From Micromonospora chokoriensis (GTDB lineage: Bacteria; Actinomycetota; Actinomycetes; Mycobacteriales; Micromonosporaceae), in the NCBI RefSeq assembly GCF_900091505.1, contig NZ_LT607409.1, forward strand, positions 3,720,001 to 3,784,000: a stretch of DNA of 64,000 bases, given 5' to 3'. The position numbers and the translations under genes are program-made. A model generated the notes under the pieces. The model saw only the letters and a list, made by a program, of their open reading frames with translations, was not told where the DNA came from and did not search any database. This document shows, one piece after another, positions 21,901 to 33,134 of the stretch (positions are counted from its first letter, which is position 1; the number at the start of each line of letters is the position of its first letter).

Positions 21901-23711
21901 ACGCCAGCACCGACGACATCGCCGCCTGGCCCGTCCTCGGCGAGGCGCCGTGGCCGGCAACCGCCCCCGCGTACCCGGATGTGGCCGCCCTGCTGCGGGG
22001 CATGGACGCCGGCGCGGCGGCCCCGGCCCAGGTCGTGGCGATGGCGGCCGTCGGCGACGACGGGCCGCTACCGGTACGGGCCCGGCGGGTCACCTCGCAG
22101 GTGCTCGACCACCTGCGGGCCTGGCTGGCCGACGAGCGGCTGAGCGGGTCGCGGCTGGTCGTGCTGACCCGGGGCGCGGTGGGTGCCGACCCGACGGACC
22201 TGGCCGGCGCCGGCGTCTGGGGCCTGGTGCGCTCGGCGCAGACCGAGCAGCCGGACCGCTTCGTCCTCGCCGACATCGACGACGATCCCCGCTCCGCCGC
22301 GGTGCTACCCGCCGCGCTCGCCACCGGCGAACCGCAACTGCTGGTACGCGCCGGTGCGGTGTCCGTGCCCCGCCTGAACCGGGCGGCGACGACCGCAACC
22401 GGTTCGTCCACCCCGGACTGGGGCGCGGGCACCGTCCTGATCACCGGTGCCACCGGTGCCCTGGGCGGCGTCCTGGCCCGCCACCTGGTCACCGAGCACG
22501 GGGTGTCGCGGCTGCTGCTGCTGAGCCGACGCGGCCCGGACGCCCCGGGCGCCGACGACCTCCGCGACGAACTCGTCGGGTTGGGGGCGGCCGTCGACAT
22601 CGTGGCCTGCGACGTGGCCGACCGGGACGCCCTCGCCGCGGTCCTGGACGCGATCCCCGACGAGCAGCCCCTGTCGGCCGTGGTGCACACCGCCGGCCTC
22701 CTGGACGACGGTCTGGTCCCGAACCTGACGCCGCAGCGCCTCGACGCCGTGCTCCGTCCCAAGGTGGACGCGGCCTGGCACCTGCACGAGCTGACCCGGC
22801 GGTGGGACCTCTCGGCGTTCGTCGTCTACTCCTCGGTGGCCGGGTTGCTGGGGACGGCGGGCCAGGCCAACTACGCGGCAGGCAACACGTTCCTCGACGC
22901 CCTGATCCAGCACAGACGTGCCGAAGGGCTGCCGGGCACCTCGCTCGCGTGGGGTCTGTGGGAGCAGGCCAGCGGGCTCACCGACCACCTGGCCGACGTG
23001 GACCTGAAGCGAATGGCACGCTTCGGCCTGCTGCCGTTGTCGTCACCGGACGCGATGGCCCTCTTCGACGCCGCCCAGGCGGCGGCCGAGCCGACCCTGG
23101 CGGTGACGCGGCTGGATCTGGCCGGCCTACGGGCCCGGGGCGAGCAGCCGCCGCCACTGCTCCGTGCACTGGTGCAGATTCCCCGGCGGGCGGACGATCC
23201 GGCGGCGGACAGCGCGTCACTGGCGCGTCGGCTGGCCGCCGCACCGGCCGACCGGGACCGCATCCTGGCCGATCTGGTCCGCAGCAGCGTTGCGGCGGTG
23301 CTGGGGCATGCCGACCTCGGCGACGTGGAGGTGGAACGGACCTTCCAGGAGTTGGGTTTCGACTCACTGACCGCGGTGGAGTTGCGCAACCAGCTCAACA
23401 GGGCCACCGGGCTGCGGCTGCCCACCACCCTCGTCTTCGATCATCCGACCCCGGCGGCGCTGACCGCCCTGCTGCGCGAACAGCTCGCTGTCGACGAGCC
23501 GACCGAGGTTCCGGTCCTCGGCGATCTCGACCGGCTGGAGACGATGATCCGCTCCGGGGCGTGGGACGCGGCCACCCGGAGCGAGATCGACGGTCGCCTC
23601 CGTCGCCTGCTGGACCTCCACCACCAGCAGGCCCGCGCGTCGGCTGTGGAGGCGGACCTCGACTCCGCCAGCGACGAGGAGCTCTTCGCCCTCGTCGACA
23701 AGCTCGACTGA
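9921..23711 (+). CDS. Type I polyketide synthase PKS1: loading module (KSQ-AT-ACP) plus modules 1 and 2 (each KS-AT-DH-KR-ACP)
   Basis: 4,596 residues. Loading: KSQ ~17-444 with Gln189 replacing the catalytic Cys (VDTAQSSS), AT ~551-850 (Ser646), ACP ~960-1030 (Ser992). Module 1: KS (Cys1223), AT (Ser1686), DH with intact HxxxGxxxxP (His1989), KR with LDD, ACP (Ser2728). Module 2: KS (Cys2959), AT (Ser3421), DH (His3725), KR with LDD, ACP (Ser4482). The ATs have GHS[IV]GE and HAFH, typical of malonyl-CoA selection. KSQ decarboxylates malonyl-ACP to an acetyl starter; each module then adds C2 and, after B-type ketoreduction and dehydration, an E-alkene. The ~80-residue C-terminus (ending FALVDKLD) is a docking domain for PKS2. 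Start: ATG 9921 with AAAGG 12 nt upstream. Parts of module 2 show aberrant G/T-ending codons and near-identity to PKS2. Confidence 0.96.
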   Translation: MTSEYGATPPGVPNGSDGAIAVVGMSCRLPKAPHLEAFWDLLHHGVDAVAPMPAHRWETASDATPDALFGPTSGARHGGCLDEVDTFDAAFFGISPREAVTMDPQQRLVLELTWEALEDAGIAPELLRGTPTSVFVGSLRDDYATLLYQRGDRAITQHTAVGLHRGIIANRVSYALGLQGASLTVDTAQSSSLVAVHLAGEALRSGQSTAAIVAGVNLNLLAEGALSAERFGGLSPSGRCFTFDARADGYVRGEGGAVVVLKPLQRAIADNDRIHAVILGSAVNNDGTTAGLTQPSQQAQEQVLRQAYRRAGVDPADVQYVELHGTGTPVGDPVEAAALGAVIGSARSAGPLPVGSVKTNIGHLEGAAGLVGLVKVLLAIGRRQLPPSLNFATPNPRIPLDRLNLSVQRELTAWPQPDRPLLAGVSSFGMGGTNCHVVLAESPVTGHRRHAPQSTAQRAGAHKVVPWVLTARNPAALREQARRLSARLRTDPLPTPADVGWSLLHRSSFTNRAVVTGRDRSSLLTALDALADGRPATGSVTGAVTLPSGRSAFLFTGQGAQRAGMGRELHRTYPVFAEALDDVCRLADPLLDRSLRQVLFADPGSTDAALLDRTDYTQIATFAIEVALVRLLDSWGVRPDVVAGHSIGEIAAAYVAGVFSLPDAVRLVVARGALMAALPAGGAMAAVQATERDVAGLLESGGDTVALAAVNSPTSVVISGAETGVDAVVAACESKGWKVRRLTVSHAFHSPLMEPMLDRFAEVVAGLRRNPPTLPIVSSVTGALVDDDRWTSADYWVEQVRRPVRFADAVRTLSAQEVSGYVEVGPAGVLTGLVRETLADPTAVAAAATLRAGRPEAESVLSAVASVFVRGVPVDWTALYAGSGARHVDLPTYPFQRERYWLPDATPAQAPATSTNPDPARQPADVTGNAQAPSGSVPAGGELAARLTARPGTDRAHLVAELVTEHVAAVLEYPPDRPVEVGLPFRELGFDSLMLVELRERLSAATGLVLPSGLLFDHPTPSALAAHLHRRLDGGATADLVATPQPVGPADEPVAIIGMACRYPGGVTDPEDLWRLVAEGVDAVTRFPTDRGWPEDLYDSDPARSGHSYVRHGGFLHDAGRFDAGFFGISPREALGMDPQQRLLLETAWEAVERAGLRPGSLAGTRTGIFVGATGLDYGPRMHDASEAVEGHLLTGGAPSVMSGRIAYQLGLIGPAVTVDTACSSSLVALHLAARSLRQGETTLAIAGGVTVMATPGMFLEFSRQRGLAPDGRCKPFAATADGTGWSEGVGLLVLERLSDARRNGHRVLAVLRGSATNQDGASNGLTAPNGLSQQRVIRQALADARIAPSDVDVVEAHGTGTTLGDPIEAEAIIATYGRDRADAGPVLLGSLKSNIGHAQAAAGVGGVIKMVQAMRYGLVPRTLHAEQPSPRVDWSAGTVSLVTEPVPWPSREGPRRAAVSSFGISGTNAHVILEQAAEERVDGAAEPTDVAADPSPDVPPPAPVPWVLSARDEQALRAQAGRLLDLLADRPDLRPAEVGRSLATTRDRFDRRAVVLGRRGTDLRAGLEAVAHGTATPHVVYGDAGRVGRTAVLFTGQGAQRPGMGRELAEAFPAFAAALDDVVAALDPHLDRPLRDLLFAPDGSAEAALLDETRYTQPALFAVEVALFRLAERYGLTPDLVAGHSVGELSAVHVAGALALPDAAALVAARGRLMQAAPAGGAMIAIQATEREVVDSLDGFGDRVALAAVNGPSSVVVSGDEDAVEQVAAGWRDRGRRIRRLSVSHAFHSAHMDPVLEEFRQVAAGLTVRLPQVPVVSTRTGAPVSGEVLASADHWVRQLRGTVRFHDAVLALREQGSTVLIEVGPDTVLTAMARDTLGDDPATVIGLLRAGRPEADTFVTGLAQAHACGAAVDVAAFLPDAPVVDLPTYPFQREHYWLVPQTRADARGLGLDSASHPLLSTAVELADRDETVLTSLLSPHTHPWLADHAIDGEVLLPATAMLELALAAGDRAGCPRVEELTLETPLVLPADMAVRLQIRVGAADADGTRPFAVHSRPDSGDQPQPWTRHASGALTAVADPPGQAPVAPQWPPAGAEPVPLTDVYPRLAASGYDYGPVFRCLTAAWRLDGDLLVHVRLPEEHHEAAGHFGLHPALLDAVLHPLVLDLVGDAGDDEIRLPFAWSAAEVHAVGATELRARLAPVGTDAVSLTLADGTGTPVATVGSLSLRPVRRGSTVRPGGGRNDLFTVDWPQITTPTPPDLRWVEVTDGELSEADGADVAVVRAYTGVGDVPADVHAATRRALDLVQRWLAQDRGGCRLVVATCGAVAADPTEGVRDLAHAALWGLLRVVQSEHPDRLVLVDLPDGADVDLLPAVVASGEAQLAVRDGRLRVPRLARREPTAVDTRSTLDPDGTVLVTGGTGGLGALLARHLVARHGVRHVLLTSRRGPDSPGVDAVVSDLEGRGARVTVAAADTADRAGLAGVLAQIPAEHPLTAVVHTAGVLDDATVEALTPEQLGRVLRPKVDGAWHLHELTRDLPLTAFVLFSSISGILGTAGQGNYAAANTFLDALAAHRRAAGLPGTSLAWGLWDGSHGMGATLPAADLARWARGGVVPLTPEHGLALFDTALADATPLLVPAAVDLARLRDDESPPPPMRGLVRRRARRTSQAGASGATTDWARQITALPADQRRQAVLDLVRTLTATVLGHASPTGVETDRAFRDAGLDSLGAVELRNRLNGATGLRLPATAVFDHSSPTAMTAYLLSQVEGTDETRQRPTRRTVAVDEPIAIVGMACRFPGGVSSPEELWELVAGGVDAVSGFPTNRGWDLEGLYDPDPERVGTSYTREGGFLHDADQFDRQFFGMSPREATATDPQQRLLLETAWETFESAGIDPATLRGSNTGVFVGAMYDDYAARLPQVPDEYEGFLLAGNTSSVLSGRLAYTYGLEGPAVTVDTACSSSLVALHLAAGALRRGESDLVLAGGVTVMAGPSTFVEFSRQRGLSADGRCRSFAASAGGTGWSEGVGLLLVQRLSDAVRQGRRVLAVVRGSAVNQDGASNGLTAPSGPSQERVIRRALAEAGIDPADVDAVEAHGTGTRLGDPIEAQALLATYGVGRSVDRPLWLGSLKSNIGHAQAAAGVGGVIKMVMALRHGLLPRTLHVDVPTPHVDWSSGAVRLLTEAQPWLETGRPRRVGVSSFGISGTNAHVIVEQAPVVGSVSGGGVGSGFVFGSGVVVPWVVSGRSVGGLRGQARRLGEFVGARSGLGVVEVASALVGRASLEDRAVVLGSGREELLAGLAALARGESSSSVVTAAGGGGGGGGGGGCALLFTGQGSQRLGMGRELYERVPVFARALDEVVRFLDPLLGRSLVGIVFSPVGSADSVLLDQTGFTQAALFAVEVALWRVFESCGVVPDVVLGHSIGEVTAAFVAGVWDLPDACRLVAARGRLMQGAREGGAMVAVQAGEREALESLSGCGGRVGVAAVNGPGSVVFSGDADVVERVARGWRERGRKVRRLSVSHAFHSAHMDEMLDEFRGVLSGLTFREPRIPVVSNVSGVAATREQLCSPEYWVRHVRETVRFHDGVRYLETQGVTDYLEIGPDGVLTALAQECLTTEAGMLTSALRTGHSEVTTVLTALARLHVRGVSVDWTAVLPAGQPVELPSYAFQRDRYWLDGPAVIGDATGLGLSATAHPLLAAKVRPADRDEYLFSGRLSRQTHPWLLDHVVAGAVLAPGTLLLELVTAAGRQINSPEVVELTLAAPLLLPERGGVAVQVVVGAADDSDHRTVEVLSRPQDSADEAGAWTRHASGVVGVVGSVSGVGWEQWPPVGAVEVDVVGVYERLVGVGYGYGPAFRGLRRLWRVAGGWCAEVVLPEGLRSSARSFGVHPALLDAGLHALLPGVGEVVGRSWLPFSWSGVWVGRSGASSLRVRLGVGSGDGDSLSVSLSVADEWDVPVAQVDNLLLRPLNREALLTAGAAALDGLFAVEWSELPADASTDDIAAWPVLGEAPWPATAPAYPDVAALLRGMDAGAAAPAQVVAMAAVGDDGPLPVRARRVTSQVLDHLRAWLADERLSGSRLVVLTRGAVGADPTDLAGAGVWGLVRSAQTEQPDRFVLADIDDDPRSAAVLPAALATGEPQLLVRAGAVSVPRLNRAATTATGSSTPDWGAGTVLITGATGALGGVLARHLVTEHGVSRLLLLSRRGPDAPGADDLRDELVGLGAAVDIVACDVADRDALAAVLDAIPDEQPLSAVVHTAGLLDDGLVPNLTPQRLDAVLRPKVDAAWHLHELTRRWDLSAFVVYSSVAGLLGTAGQANYAAGNTFLDALIQHRRAEGLPGTSLAWGLWEQASGLTDHLADVDLKRMARFGLLPLSSPDAMALFDAAQAAAEPTLAVTRLDLAGLRARGEQPPPLLRALVQIPRRADDPAADSASLARRLAAAPADRDRILADLVRSSVAAVLGHADLGDVEVERTFQELGFDSLTAVELRNQLNRATGLRLPTTLVFDHPTPAALTALLREQLAVDEPTEVPVLGDLDRLETMIRSGAWDAATRSEIDGRLRRLLDLHHQQARASAVEADLDSASDEELFALVDKLD
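17362..17499 (+). repeat. Repeat D, copy in module 1 KR (138 bp)
   Basis: Matches 28203-28340 in the module 3 KR with one mismatch by eye (cag/caa). It spans the LDD motif region. Codon use is normal (C-ending), unlike repeats A-C. Confidence 0.9.
18286..18466 (+). repeat. Repeat A, copy in module 2 (KS N-terminus)
   Basis: This 181-bp stretch matches repeat A copies at 23898 and 29124 with one mismatch by eye (ggc/ggt near 18384). It starts abruptly in TCGCGATTGTGGGG and has T/G-ending codons unlike the flanking C-ending codons. The match to the module 4 copy extends ~20 bp further upstream (from 18265). Confidence 0.9.
19185..20640 (+). repeat. Repeat B, copy in module 2 (KS C-terminus to mid AT), ~1.45 kb
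   Basis: Near-identical to 30023-31466 in module 4. It is rich in TTG, GTG, GGT and GGG codons, so the + strand is visibly G/T-rich. The main difference is a longer glycine-codon run (11 versus 7 Gly) before the AT; scattered single-base differences exist. Weaker similarity continues to ~20740. Confidence 0.9.
19866..19898 (+). repeat. GGN trinucleotide tract (11 Gly codons) before the module 2 AT
   Basis: Codons GGC/GGT/GGG repeat 11 times between TAA-encoding Thr-Ala-Ala and Cys-Ala-Leu-Leu-Phe of the AT start. The module 4 counterpart (30701-30721) has 7 codons. This is a coding microsatellite with copy-number change between otherwise near-identical segments. Confidence 0.85.
21330..21820 (+). 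repeat. Repeat C, copy in module 2 DH (491 bp)
   Basis: By eye identical over 491 bp to 26921-27411 (offset 5591). It covers the C-terminal half of the DH domain, including [11 protein letters not shown]. Codon use inside is G/T-ending and changes at the borders, where the two modules diverge immediately. Confidence 0.93.
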
Positions 23712-23791
23712 ACCACCCGGGTCTCTTCGCGGCTGCGGCCGACATCGCCTGACCCATCTACACATTTCGTCATCCTGGGGAGCGGAAAACA

Positions 23792-26700
23792 ATGGCAGAC
23801 GGTGACAAGCTTCGCGAATACCTCAAGCGCGCCATCGCCGACGCGCACGACGCGCGCCGACGGCTGCGCGAGGTCGAGGAGAAGGAGCAGGAGCCCGTCG
23901 CGATTGTGGGGATGGCGTGTCGGTTCCCGGGTGGGGTGTCGTCGCCGGAGGAGTTGTGGGAGTTGGTGGCGGGTGGTGTGGATGCGGTGAGTGGTTTTCC
24001 GACGAATCGGGGGTGGGATCTGGAGGGGTTGTACGACCCGGATCCGGAGCGGGTGGGGACGTCGTACACGCGGGAGGGTGGCTTCCTGCATGATGCTGAT
24101 GGTTTCGATGCGGAGTTCTTCGGGATGTCGCCGCGGGAGGCGTTGGCGACGGATCCGCAGCAGCGGTTGCTGTTGGAGACCGCGTGGGAGGCGCTGGAGG
24201 CCGCCGGGCTGGACGCCGCCACGCTGCGGGGCAGCCGCACCGGTGTCTTCACCGGCGTGATGTACAACGACTACGGATCACGCCCCCACCTGCCCGCCGA
24301 GGACTTCGAGGGTTACCTGTTCAGCGGCAGCGCCGGCAGTGTCGCCTCCGGGCGGGTCGCGTACACCCTGGGTCTGGAGGGGCCGGCGGTGACCGTGGAC
24401 ACCGCCTGTTCCTCGTCGCTCGTAGCGCTGCACCTGGCCGCGAACGCCCTGCGCCGGGGCGAGTGTGATCTCGCCCTGGCCGGTGGCGCCACAGTGATGG
24501 CCACCCCCATGGCGTTCCTGGAATTCTCCCGGCAGCGGGGCCTGGCCACCGATGGCCGGTGTCGGTCGTTCGCCGGGTCGGCGGCCGGGACGGGGTGGTC
24601 CGAGGGTGTGGGTCTGGTGCTGGTGCAGCGCCTGTCGGATGCGGTGCGCCAGGGACGTCGGGTGTTGGCGGTGGTGCGGGGCTCCGCGGTCAACCAGGAC
24701 GGTGCGTCCAACGGTCTCACCGCGCCGAACGGGCCGTCGCAGCAGCGGGTCATCCGTCAGGCGTTGGCGGCGGCCGGACTGGAGCCGTCGAGTGTGGACG
24801 CGGTGGAGGCACACGGGACGGGGACCCGGTTGGGTGATCCGATCGAGGCGCAGGCGTTGTTGGCGACGTACGGGCAGGGTCGGTCGGTTGATCGTCCGCT
24901 GTGGTTGGGGTCGTTGAAGTCGAACATCGGGCATGCGCAGGCCGCCGCGGGTGTGGGCGGCGTGATCAAGACGGTGATGGCGATACGGCACGGCGTGTTG
25001 CCGCAGACGTTGCACGTCGACGAGCCGACACCACACGTCGACTGGTCCTCCGGGACGGTGCGGTTGTTGACGCAGGCCCAGCCGTGGTCCGACACGGACG
25101 GGCCCCGTCGGGCGGCGGTGTCCGCGTTCGGCATCAGCGGAACCAACGCCCACGTGATCCTCGAACAGGCACCCGAAGCCGAGCCGTCCCACCACGGCAC
25201 CGAGTCGCACCACGACGACGCCGCGCCCGTACTGCCCTGGCTGGTGACCGGACACGACGAGACCGCCCTGCGGGCCCAGGCCGCCAGGCTGCACGACTTT
25301 CTCACCCGACGGGCCGACGTCGACCCGGCCGACGTCGCCCGGTCGCTGGCGACCGCCCGCGCGAAGCTGCCGTACCGCGCCGTCGTCGTCGGTGCGACCA
25401 CCGACGAGCTGCTGGCCGGCCTGACCACACTGGCTACCGGGGACGGCCCGGACCCGGCCGTGCTCCGCGCCACCGTCACCCGCCCCGGCCGAACCGCCTT
25501 CCTGTTCACCGGGCAGGGCGCGCAGCGCATCGGCATGGGCCGGGAGCTGCACCTGTCGTACCCCGCCTTCGCCAGTGCGTTCGACGAGGTCTGCGCGCAT
25601 CTCGACGCCGGTCTCGACCGGCCGCTACGAGAGATCGTCTTCGCCGACCCGGACACCGCCGACGCCGCGCTGCTGGACCAGACCGTCTACACCCAGGCCG
25701 CCCTGTTCGCGGTGGAGGTGGCGCTGTACCGCCTGGTCACCTCGTGGGGACTGCGGGCCGACCTGCTCACCGGCCACTCGGTCGGGGAGATCGCGGCAGC
25801 CCACGTGGCCGGCGTGCTGTCGTTGCCCGACGCGGCGACCCTGGTGACCGCCCGCGGACGACTGATGCAGGCGCTGCCCCCCACCGGCGTGATGATGGCG
25901 GCGCAGGCCACCGAGGCCGAGGTGCTCCCGCTGTTGGCCGAACACGCCGACGAGGTGGGCCTCGCCGCTGTCAACGGGCCCACCTCGGTGGTCATCTCCG
26001 GCACCGACGCCGCCGTGTCGGCGGTGGCGGACGCGCTGGCGGGGCGCGGTCACCGAATCCGCCGACTGGCGGTCAGCCACGCCTTCCACTCGCCGCTGAT
26101 GGAACCGATGTTGGCGCGGTTCGCCGAGGTCGTCCGGGAGCTGAGCTTCGCCCCGGCCCAGCTGCCGATCGTCTCCACGGTCTCCGGTGCCCTCGAACCG
26201 GCCGAGGTGTGGGCCGACCCCGACTACTGGGTCAAGCAGGTACGCCGCCCCGTACGGTTCGCCGACGCCGTCCGGGTGCTCGCCGAGGACGGCGTCACGA
26301 CCTTCCTCGAACTCGGACCCGACGCTGTCCTGACCGGCCTGGTCAACCAGGTGCTCGCCGAACGCGACGGGGACTTCGCCGCGGTCGCGGCGCTGCGCGC
26401 GGGCCGACCGGAGGCACGCACGCTCATGACCGGGGTCGGGACACTGGTCGCCCACGGCAGCGCCGTCGACTGGTCGACGCTGACCCCCGGTGCCCGACCG
26501 GTCGAGCTGCCCACGTACGCCTTCCAGCGGAGCCGGTACTGGTTGTCGCCCTCGGCCCGGCCCGCCGATGTCGAGTCGGCCGGACTGATGACGACCCGGC
26601 ACCCCCTGCTCGGCGCGTCCGTCGAACTGGCCGCCGACGGCACGTTCGTCTACACCGGCCGGCTCTCCCGTACCGCGCCGGAGTGGCTGGCCGATCACCT

Positions 26701-29700
26701 GATCCTCGGGGCCACACTGCTGCCGGCCACCGCACTGGTGGAGATGGTGGCGCACGCCGGCACGCGGCTCGGCTGCGAGACCGTCGAGGAGCTGACGGTG
26801 TCGACCCCGATCGTCCTCCCCGAGCAGGGCAGTCTCACCGTGCAGCTCGTCGTCGCCACCCCCGACGACGCCGGCCGGCGCTCCTTCGACGTCTTCGCCC
26901 GCGCCAGCGACACCGATCCGTGGACCCGGCACGCGTCGGGTGTGGTGGGGGTGGTGGGTTCGGTGTCGGGTGTGGGGTGGGAGCAGTGGCCTCCGGTGGG
27001 TGCGGTGGAGGTGGATGTGGTGGGTGTGTATGAGCGGTTGGTGGGGGTGGGTTACGGGTATGGGCCGGCGTTTCGGGGGTTGCGTCGGTTGTGGCGGGTT
27101 GCGGGTGGGTGGTGTGCGGAGGTGGTGTTGCCGGAGGGGTTGCGGTCGTCGGCGCGGTCGTTCGGGGTGCATCCGGCGTTGTTGGATGCGGGGTTGCATG
27201 CGTTGTTGCCGGGTGTGGGGGAGGTGGTGGGGCGGTCGTGGTTGCCGTTTTCGTGGTCGGGGGTGTGGGTTGGTCGGTCGGGTGCGTCGTCGTTGAGGGT
27301 GCGGTTGGGGGTGGGTTCTGGTGATGGTGATTCGTTGTCGGTGTCGTTGTCGGTGGCGGATGAGTGGGATGTTCCGGTCGCGCAGGTCGACAACCTGCTC
27401 CTGCGACCACTCGCCGCGGACCTGCTGCGGCAGGCCGCCCCAGCCGGTGACGGCCTCGCCGAGCTGCGCTGGACCGACCTCCCGGTCGACGGCACCGAGC
27501 CGACGGACTGGGTGGTCCTGCCGTCGGCGTCGGCCCCGATCGAGGCCGTGGAGGCCCTGCTCGCCGGGGCACCCGCACCCGCGGCGGTGGTCGTCCCGCT
27601 CGACCGCGCCGACGACGCGATGGCCGACGTACCCACCGCCGTCCGGGAGACACTCACCGACGCCCTGCACCTGCTGAGGCACTGGCTCTCCGACGACCGG
27701 TTGTCCGACACTCGCCTCGTGCTGGCGACCCGACGCGCGATCGGCGTACCCACCGAGGACGTCCTGGACCTGGTCCACGCCGGCGTGTGGGGCCTGGTGC
27801 GGACGGCCCAGACCGAGCACCCCGAACGGTTCGTGCTGGTCGACGTGGACGAGTGGCCGGTCCCCCTGGCGGCGGTCGCCGCCGCGGTGACCGCGGGCGA
27901 GACCCAGGTGGCGGTACGGGCCGGTCGCGTGTCCGTACCCCGCCTGGCCAGGCCCGCGGCGATCGACGAGCCCGGGGCCGACCGGTGGGACGAGCAGGGC
28001 ACGGTGTTGGTCACCGGTGGCACGGGTGCCCTGGGTGCGGCGCTCGCCCGACACCTGGTGACCGCTCACGGCGTGACCCGGCTCCTGCTGACCAGTCGGC
28101 GGGGCTCGGCCGCGCCCGGCGCGGCGGAGCTGCGGGCGGAGCTGGTCGGGCTCGGAGCCGAGGTCGACCTGGTGGCCTGCGACGTATCGGACCGGGACGC
28201 GCTGGCCGGCGTGCTGGCCCAGATCCCCGCCGAGCATCCGCTGACGGCCGTGGTGCACACCGCCGGGGTGCTCGACGACGCCACCGTCGAGGCACTGACC
28301 CCGGAGCAACTCGGCAGGGTGCTGCGGCCGAAGGTCGACGCCGCCTGGCACCTGCACGAGCTGACCCGCGACATGACGCTGTCGGCGTTCGTCGTCTACT
28401 CGTCGATCGCCGGGCTGCTCGGCGCCGCAGGCCAGGCCAACTACGCGGGCGCCAACGCCTTCCTGGACGCCCTGACGCACCACCGTCGGGCCGGCGGCCT
28501 ACCGGCCGTGTCGCTGGCGTGGGGGCTGTGGGAACAGGCGACCGGCATCAGCGGACATCTCGACGAGACCGACCTGAAGCGGGTCGCCCGGTACGGCCTG
28601 CTGCCGCTGGCGACCCCCGACGCCCTGCGGCTCTTCGACGCCGCACTGGACACGGATGCGGCGCTGCTCGCCGTGACCCGGTGGGACCTGCCGGCCCTGC
28701 GCGCCCGGGAGGAGGCCCTGCCGCCCCTGGTGCGGGGACTGCTTCCGCCGAGGCAACAGACGGTGGCGGACGTGGGGGTCCCGCTGGCCCGACGGCTGGC
28801 CGGACTGTCGCCTGCCGAGCGCGACCAGCTGCTGCGTGAGCTGGTGTTCGGCCGGGTCGCCGCGGTCCTCGGGCACACCGGAGCCGATCGCATCGCGCCG
28901 GACCGGTCGTTCCAGGAACTCGGCTTCGACTCGCTGACCGCGGTGGAGTTGCGCAACCAGCTCAACAAGGCCACCGGGCTGCGGCTGCCCAGCACCCTCG
29001 TCTTCGACCACCCCACCCCGGCCGACCTGGTCGGTCACCTGGCGGCCGAACTGGCCGTCGACGGCGGTGAGCCCCGTCCCGCGCCCACACCGGTCGTTCC
29101 CGCCGTCGCCGTCGACGAGCCGATCGCGATTGTGGGGATGGCGTGTCGGTTCCCGGGTGGGGTGTCGTCGCCGGAGGAGTTGTGGGAGTTGGTGGCGGGT
29201 GGTGTGGATGCGGTGAGTGGTTTTCCGACGAATCGGGGGTGGGATCTGGAGGGGTTGTACGACCCGGATCCGGAGCGGGTGGGGACGTCGTACACGCGGG
29301 AGGGTGGCTTCCTGCATGATGCTGATGGTTTCGATGCGGAGTTCTTCGGGATGTCGCCGCGGGAGGCGTTGGCGACGGATCCGCAGCAGCGGTTGCTGTT
29401 GGAGACCGCGTGGGAGGCGTTCGAGGACGCCGGGCTGGACCCGACAGCGCTGCGGGGCAGTCGCACCGGTGTGTACGCCGGCGTCATGTACCACGACTAC
29501 GGCAGCGGGCTCGCCCGGATCCCCGCCGAGTTGGAGGGCTACCTGGCCAGCGGCACGGCCGGCAGTGTCGCGTCCGGGCGGGTCGCGTACACCCTCGGTC
29601 TGGAGGGCCCGGCGGTGACCGTGGACACCGCCTGTTCCTCGTCGTTGGTGGCCCTGCACCTGGCGGTCAACGCCCTGCGGCAGGGCGAGTGTGACCTCGC

Positions 29701-32700
29701 CCTGGCGGGCGGGGCCACGGTGATGGCCACCCCGCAGACGTTCGTCGAGTTCTCTCGGCAGCGGGGTTTGGCCGCTGATGGTCGGTGTCGGTCGTTCGCT
29801 GCCTCGGCGGGTGGGACGGGTTGGTCCGAGGGTGTGGGTCTGTTGTTGGTGCAGCGTCTGTCGGATGCGGTGCGTCAGGGGCGTCGGGTGTTGGCGGTGG
29901 TGCGGGGTTCGGCGGTGAATCAGGACGGTGCGTCGAACGGTCTCACCGCGCCGAACGGGCCCTCGCAGCAGCGGGTGATCCGTCAGGCGTTGGCGGCGGC
30001 TGGTGTGGACGCGTCGAGTGTGGACGCGGTGGAGGCGCATGGGACGGGGACTCGGTTGGGTGATCCGATTGAGGCGCAGGCGTTGTTGGCGACGTATGGG
30101 GTGGGTCGGTCGGTTGATCGTCCGTTGTGGTTGGGGTCGTTGAAGTCGAATATTGGTCATGCTCAGGCTGCTGCGGGTGTGGGTGGTGTGATCAAGATGG
30201 TGATGGCGTTGCGGCACGGAATGTTGCCGCGGACGTTGCATGTGGATGTGCCGACTCCGCATGTGGATTGGTCGTCGGGGGCGGTGCGGTTGTTGACGGA
30301 GGCTCAGCCGTGGTTGGAGACGGGTAGGCCTCGTCGGGTGGGGGTGTCGTCGTTTGGGATTAGTGGGACTAATGCGCATGTGATTGTGGAGCAGGCTCCG
30401 GTGGTGGGGTCTGTTTCGGGTGGTGGTGTGGGTTCGGGGTTTGTTTTTGGTTCGGGTGTGGTGGTGCCGTGGGTGGTGTCGGGTCGGTCGGTGGGGGGTT
30501 TGCGGGGGCAGGCGCGTCGGTTGGGTGAGTTTGTGGGGGCGCGGTCGGGGTTGGGTGTGGTGGAGGTGGCGTCGTCGCTGGTGGGGCGTGCGTCGTTGGA
30601 GGATCGGGCGGTGGTGTTGGGGTCGGGTCGGGAGGAGTTGTTGGCGGGGTTGGCGGCGTTGGCGCGGGGTGAGTCGTCGTCGTCGGTGGTGACTGCTGCT
30701 GGTGGTGGCGGTGGTGGTGGTTGTGCGTTTTTGTTTACGGGGCAGGGTAGTCAGCGGTTGGGTATGGGGCGTGAGTTGTACGAGCGGGTTCCGGTTTTCG
30801 CTCGGGCGTTGGATGAGGTTGTTGGGTTTTTGGATCCGTTGTTGGGTCGGTCGTTAGTGGGGATTGTGTTTTCGCCGGTGGGGTCGGCTGATTCGGTGTT
30901 GTTGGATCAGACTGGTTTTACGCAGGCGGCGCTTTTTGCGGTTGAGGTGGCGTTGTGTCGGGTGTTTGAGAGTTGTGGTGTGGTGCCGGATGTGGTGTTG
31001 GGGCATTCGATTGGTGAGGTGACGGCGGCGTTTGTGGCGGGGGTGTGGGATCTGCCGGATGCGTGTCGGTTGGTGGCGGCGCGGGGTCGGTTGATGCAGG
31101 GTGCGCGTGAGGGTGGCGCGATGGTGGCGGTGCAGGCGGGGGAGCGGGAGGCGCTGGAGTCGTTGGCGGGGTGTTCGGGTCGGGTGGTGGTGGCGGCGGT
31201 GAACGGGCCGGGTTCGGTGGTGTTCTCCGGTGACGCGGACGTGGTGGAGCAGGTGGCGCGGGGGTGGCGGGAGCGGGGTCGTAAGGTCCGGCGGTTGCCG
31301 GTCAGTCACGCGTTTCACTCGGCGCATATGGACGAGATTCTGGATGAGTTCCGGGGTGTGGTGGCTGGGTTGACGTTCCACGAGCCGCGGATCCCGGTGG
31401 TGTCGAATGTCAGTGGTGTGGCGGCGACGCGGGAGCAGTTGTGCTCGCCGGAGTACTGGGTGCGTCATGTTCGTGAGACCGTCCGGTTCCACGACGGCGT
31501 GCGCTACCTCGAAACCCAGGGCGTGACCCGCTTCCTGGAGATCGGCCCCGACGGCGTGCTCAGCGCACTGGTGGGGGAGAGCCTCGAAGCGGATCCGCAG
31601 GTGGTGGTGCCGGCGCTGCGGTCGGGCCGCGCCGAGGTGCCGACGGTGCTGGCGGCGCTGGCCGCGCTGTACGTCCACGGCGAGTCCGTGCGGTGGGCGC
31701 CGCTGCTCTCCGGCGGGCCACAGGTGCCGCTGCCGACGTACGCGTTCCAGCGGGACCGGTACTGGCTGGACTCCAGCCGAGCGACTGTCCCCGCCGGCGC
31801 CGGGCATCCCCTGCTGGGCCCGCTGGTGCCGGTGGCCGGAGGCGACGAGGTGCTGTTCACCACCAGCCTGGTCGCGCGGTCGGCGGCCTGGCTGACCCCC
31901 GGCCCGCTCGCCGGCACGGCGGTGGTGCCGGCAGCCGCGCTGGTCGACGCGGTGCTCCGAGCGGGGCACGAGGTCGGCTGTCCGGTACTGCGGGACCTCA
32001 CCCTCACCGCCCCCCTGGTCGTCGGCGAGGACACCCCGATGCTCGTCCAGGTCCGCCTCGGCGGCGCCGACGAGAACGGCACCCGCGAGGTGCACCTGCA
32101 CGCCCGGCCGGACCGGCGCGGCGGCGCCTGGGCGCACTACGCGCAGGGGCGGCTGGTCGCCGACGACGCCGAACCGGCGGTCGCGTCCCCACCGTCCGGT
32201 CGCCCCGTGACTCTCGACCTGCCGGAACAGTTCCGCCAGGAGGCGGGGGACTTCGGGCTGCACCCGTTGCTGTGGGACACGGCCCTGCTGGACCAGGTGC
32301 CTCCGTCACCGGACACCGTCCGGGTGCCGGCCGTCTGGCGCGGGGTCCGCCTGCACGCGACGGGTGCCGTGAGCGTCGAGGCGCGGATGGACCTCCTCGA
32401 CCGGGACACCGCCGCACTGGTGGTGTCCGACGGCACGGGGCGGCCGGTCGTGACCGTGGAGTCGATCGACTTCCACGCGGTGCCGACGGACCGCTTCGCC
32501 CAGCCGGACGTGGCGACCGTCGACGTGTCCCCGGACGCGCCCGTCCGGACGGCTACCAGTGCCGTGGTCCGCGACAGCGAACCGCCGTTGGCGGAACGCC
32601 TCGCCGACCTGTCCGGCGACGAGCGGCGCCAGGCGGTGCTGGACCTGGTGCGAAGCGGGGTGGGCGTCGTGCTCGGCCACCCGACGAACACCACCTTCGA

Positions 32701-33103
32701 CGCCGATCGGTCCTTCCAGGAGCTGGGCTTCGACTCGATGACGGCGGTGGAGTTGCGGCACCGGCTGAGCGCGATGACCGGCGTCCGGTTGCCCACGACA
32801 GTGGTCTTCGACCACCCGACGCTCGCCGCCCTCACCGACCACCTGCTGTCCCGGTTGACCCCGACGGCGGCGCCGGAGTCACCGATGGCCGAGCTCGACC
32901 GGCTGGAGGCGGCCCTCGCCGCGCTCGGCTCCGACGACCGGGAACGCGCGGCGGTCGCCACCCGCCTGCGCGACATCGCCTCCCGCTGGTCGGACGGCCC
33001 CACGGTGACCGGCGACGCGGAACTCGGCAGCCGGATCGAGTCCGCCTCGGCGGCCGAGATCTTCGACCTGATCGACAACGAACTGGGGCGGATGACGCAC
33101 TGA
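23792..33103 (+). CDS. Type I polyketide synthase PKS2: module 3 (KS-AT-DH-KR-ACP) and module 4 (KS-AT-inactive DH-ACP)
   Basis: 3,103 residues. Residues 1-~32 are a helical N-terminal docking domain ([20 protein letters not shown]) matching the PKS1 tail. Module 3: KS (Cys206), AT (Ser663), DH (His969 intact), KR with LDD, ACP (Ser1714). Module 4: KS (Cys1948), AT (Ser2406), a DH-like fold (~2670-2900) in which the catalytic His is Gly2704 and the second motif reads DTALL instead of DxxxH/Q, no KR, then ACP (Ser2982). Both ATs have HAFH (malonyl). Module 4 should leave a 3-keto group. The C-terminus ([14 protein letters not shown] ... [12 protein letters not shown]) resembles a docking domain and there is no thioesterase or reductase. 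A TTA codon lies at 30854-30856. Predicted ACP-bound product: 3-oxodeca-4,6,8-trienoyl thioester (inference from domain order). Confidence 0.95.
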   Translation: MADGDKLREYLKRAIADAHDARRRLREVEEKEQEPVAIVGMACRFPGGVSSPEELWELVAGGVDAVSGFPTNRGWDLEGLYDPDPERVGTSYTREGGFLHDADGFDAEFFGMSPREALATDPQQRLLLETAWEALEAAGLDAATLRGSRTGVFTGVMYNDYGSRPHLPAEDFEGYLFSGSAGSVASGRVAYTLGLEGPAVTVDTACSSSLVALHLAANALRRGECDLALAGGATVMATPMAFLEFSRQRGLATDGRCRSFAGSAAGTGWSEGVGLVLVQRLSDAVRQGRRVLAVVRGSAVNQDGASNGLTAPNGPSQQRVIRQALAAAGLEPSSVDAVEAHGTGTRLGDPIEAQALLATYGQGRSVDRPLWLGSLKSNIGHAQAAAGVGGVIKTVMAIRHGVLPQTLHVDEPTPHVDWSSGTVRLLTQAQPWSDTDGPRRAAVSAFGISGTNAHVILEQAPEAEPSHHGTESHHDDAAPVLPWLVTGHDETALRAQAARLHDFLTRRADVDPADVARSLATARAKLPYRAVVVGATTDELLAGLTTLATGDGPDPAVLRATVTRPGRTAFLFTGQGAQRIGMGRELHLSYPAFASAFDEVCAHLDAGLDRPLREIVFADPDTADAALLDQTVYTQAALFAVEVALYRLVTSWGLRADLLTGHSVGEIAAAHVAGVLSLPDAATLVTARGRLMQALPPTGVMMAAQATEAEVLPLLAEHADEVGLAAVNGPTSVVISGTDAAVSAVADALAGRGHRIRRLAVSHAFHSPLMEPMLARFAEVVRELSFAPAQLPIVSTVSGALEPAEVWADPDYWVKQVRRPVRFADAVRVLAEDGVTTFLELGPDAVLTGLVNQVLAERDGDFAAVAALRAGRPEARTLMTGVGTLVAHGSAVDWSTLTPGARPVELPTYAFQRSRYWLSPSARPADVESAGLMTTRHPLLGASVELAADGTFVYTGRLSRTAPEWLADHLILGATLLPATALVEMVAHAGTRLGCETVEELTVSTPIVLPEQGSLTVQLVVATPDDAGRRSFDVFARASDTDPWTRHASGVVGVVGSVSGVGWEQWPPVGAVEVDVVGVYERLVGVGYGYGPAFRGLRRLWRVAGGWCAEVVLPEGLRSSARSFGVHPALLDAGLHALLPGVGEVVGRSWLPFSWSGVWVGRSGASSLRVRLGVGSGDGDSLSVSLSVADEWDVPVAQVDNLLLRPLAADLLRQAAPAGDGLAELRWTDLPVDGTEPTDWVVLPSASAPIEAVEALLAGAPAPAAVVVPLDRADDAMADVPTAVRETLTDALHLLRHWLSDDRLSDTRLVLATRRAIGVPTEDVLDLVHAGVWGLVRTAQTEHPERFVLVDVDEWPVPLAAVAAAVTAGETQVAVRAGRVSVPRLARPAAIDEPGADRWDEQGTVLVTGGTGALGAALARHLVTAHGVTRLLLTSRRGSAAPGAAELRAELVGLGAEVDLVACDVSDRDALAGVLAQIPAEHPLTAVVHTAGVLDDATVEALTPEQLGRVLRPKVDAAWHLHELTRDMTLSAFVVYSSIAGLLGAAGQANYAGANAFLDALTHHRRAGGLPAVSLAWGLWEQATGISGHLDETDLKRVARYGLLPLATPDALRLFDAALDTDAALLAVTRWDLPALRAREEALPPLVRGLLPPRQQTVADVGVPLARRLAGLSPAERDQLLRELVFGRVAAVLGHTGADRIAPDRSFQELGFDSLTAVELRNQLNKATGLRLPSTLVFDHPTPADLVGHLAAELAVDGGEPRPAPTPVVPAVAVDEPIAIVGMACRFPGGVSSPEELWELVAGGVDAVSGFPTNRGWDLEGLYDPDPERVGTSYTREGGFLHDADGFDAEFFGMSPREALATDPQQRLLLETAWEAFEDAGLDPTALRGSRTGVYAGVMYHDYGSGLARIPAELEGYLASGTAGSVASGRVAYTLGLEGPAVTVDTACSSSLVALHLAVNALRQGECDLALAGGATVMATPQTFVEFSRQRGLAADGRCRSFAASAGGTGWSEGVGLLLVQRLSDAVRQGRRVLAVVRGSAVNQDGASNGLTAPNGPSQQRVIRQALAAAGVDASSVDAVEAHGTGTRLGDPIEAQALLATYGVGRSVDRPLWLGSLKSNIGHAQAAAGVGGVIKMVMALRHGMLPRTLHVDVPTPHVDWSSGAVRLLTEAQPWLETGRPRRVGVSSFGISGTNAHVIVEQAPVVGSVSGGGVGSGFVFGSGVVVPWVVSGRSVGGLRGQARRLGEFVGARSGLGVVEVASSLVGRASLEDRAVVLGSGREELLAGLAALARGESSSSVVTAAGGGGGGGCAFLFTGQGSQRLGMGRELYERVPVFARALDEVVGFLDPLLGRSLVGIVFSPVGSADSVLLDQTGFTQAALFAVEVALCRVFESCGVVPDVVLGHSIGEVTAAFVAGVWDLPDACRLVAARGRLMQGAREGGAMVAVQAGEREALESLAGCSGRVVVAAVNGPGSVVFSGDADVVEQVARGWRERGRKVRRLPVSHAFHSAHMDEILDEFRGVVAGLTFHEPRIPVVSNVSGVAATREQLCSPEYWVRHVRETVRFHDGVRYLETQGVTRFLEIGPDGVLSALVGESLEADPQVVVPALRSGRAEVPTVLAALAALYVHGESVRWAPLLSGGPQVPLPTYAFQRDRYWLDSSRATVPAGAGHPLLGPLVPVAGGDEVLFTTSLVARSAAWLTPGPLAGTAVVPAAALVDAVLRAGHEVGCPVLRDLTLTAPLVVGEDTPMLVQVRLGGADENGTREVHLHARPDRRGGAWAHYAQGRLVADDAEPAVASPPSGRPVTLDLPEQFRQEAGDFGLHPLLWDTALLDQVPPSPDTVRVPAVWRGVRLHATGAVSVEARMDLLDRDTAALVVSDGTGRPVVTVESIDFHAVPTDRFAQPDVATVDVSPDAPVRTATSAVVRDSEPPLAERLADLSGDERRQAVLDLVRSGVGVVLGHPTNTTFDADRSFQELGFDSMTAVELRHRLSAMTGVRLPTTVVFDHPTLAALTDHLLSRLTPTAAPESPMAELDRLEAALAALGSDDRERAAVATRLRDIASRWSDGPTVTGDAELGSRIESASAAEIFDLIDNELGRMTH
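23898..24193 (+). repeat. Repeat A, copy in module 3 (KS N-terminus)
   Basis: 296 bp identical by eye to 29124-29419 in module 4. The boundary is sharp: codon use switches at both ends. It encodes the first ~100 residues of the KS. Confidence 0.92.
26921..27411 (+). repeat. Repeat C, copy in module 3 DH (491 bp)
   Basis: Identical partner of 21330-21820. The flanking DH and KR sequences differ clearly between modules 2 and 3, so identity is confined to this block. Confidence 0.93.
28203..28340 (+). repeat. Repeat D, copy in module 3 KR (138 bp)
   Basis: Partner of 17362-17499, offset 10841. It encodes the KR segment with [11 protein letters not shown] and the following helix. Confidence 0.9.
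29124..29419 (+). repeat. Repeat A, copy in module 4 (KS N-terminus)
   Basis: Identical partner of 23898-24193; offset 5226 bp. It ends where gcgctggag (module 3) diverges from gcgttcgag (module 4). Confidence 0.92.
30023..31466 (+). repeat. Repeat B, copy in module 4 (KS C-terminus to mid AT), ~1.44 kb
   Basis: Partner of 19185-20640. It carries the TTA codon at 30854 where module 2 has TTG, and the shorter poly-Gly run. Similarity trails off towards ~31560. Confidence 0.9.
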
Positions 33104-33134
33104 CCGGCGTGGCGCCACCGACGGCAGGCGTACC

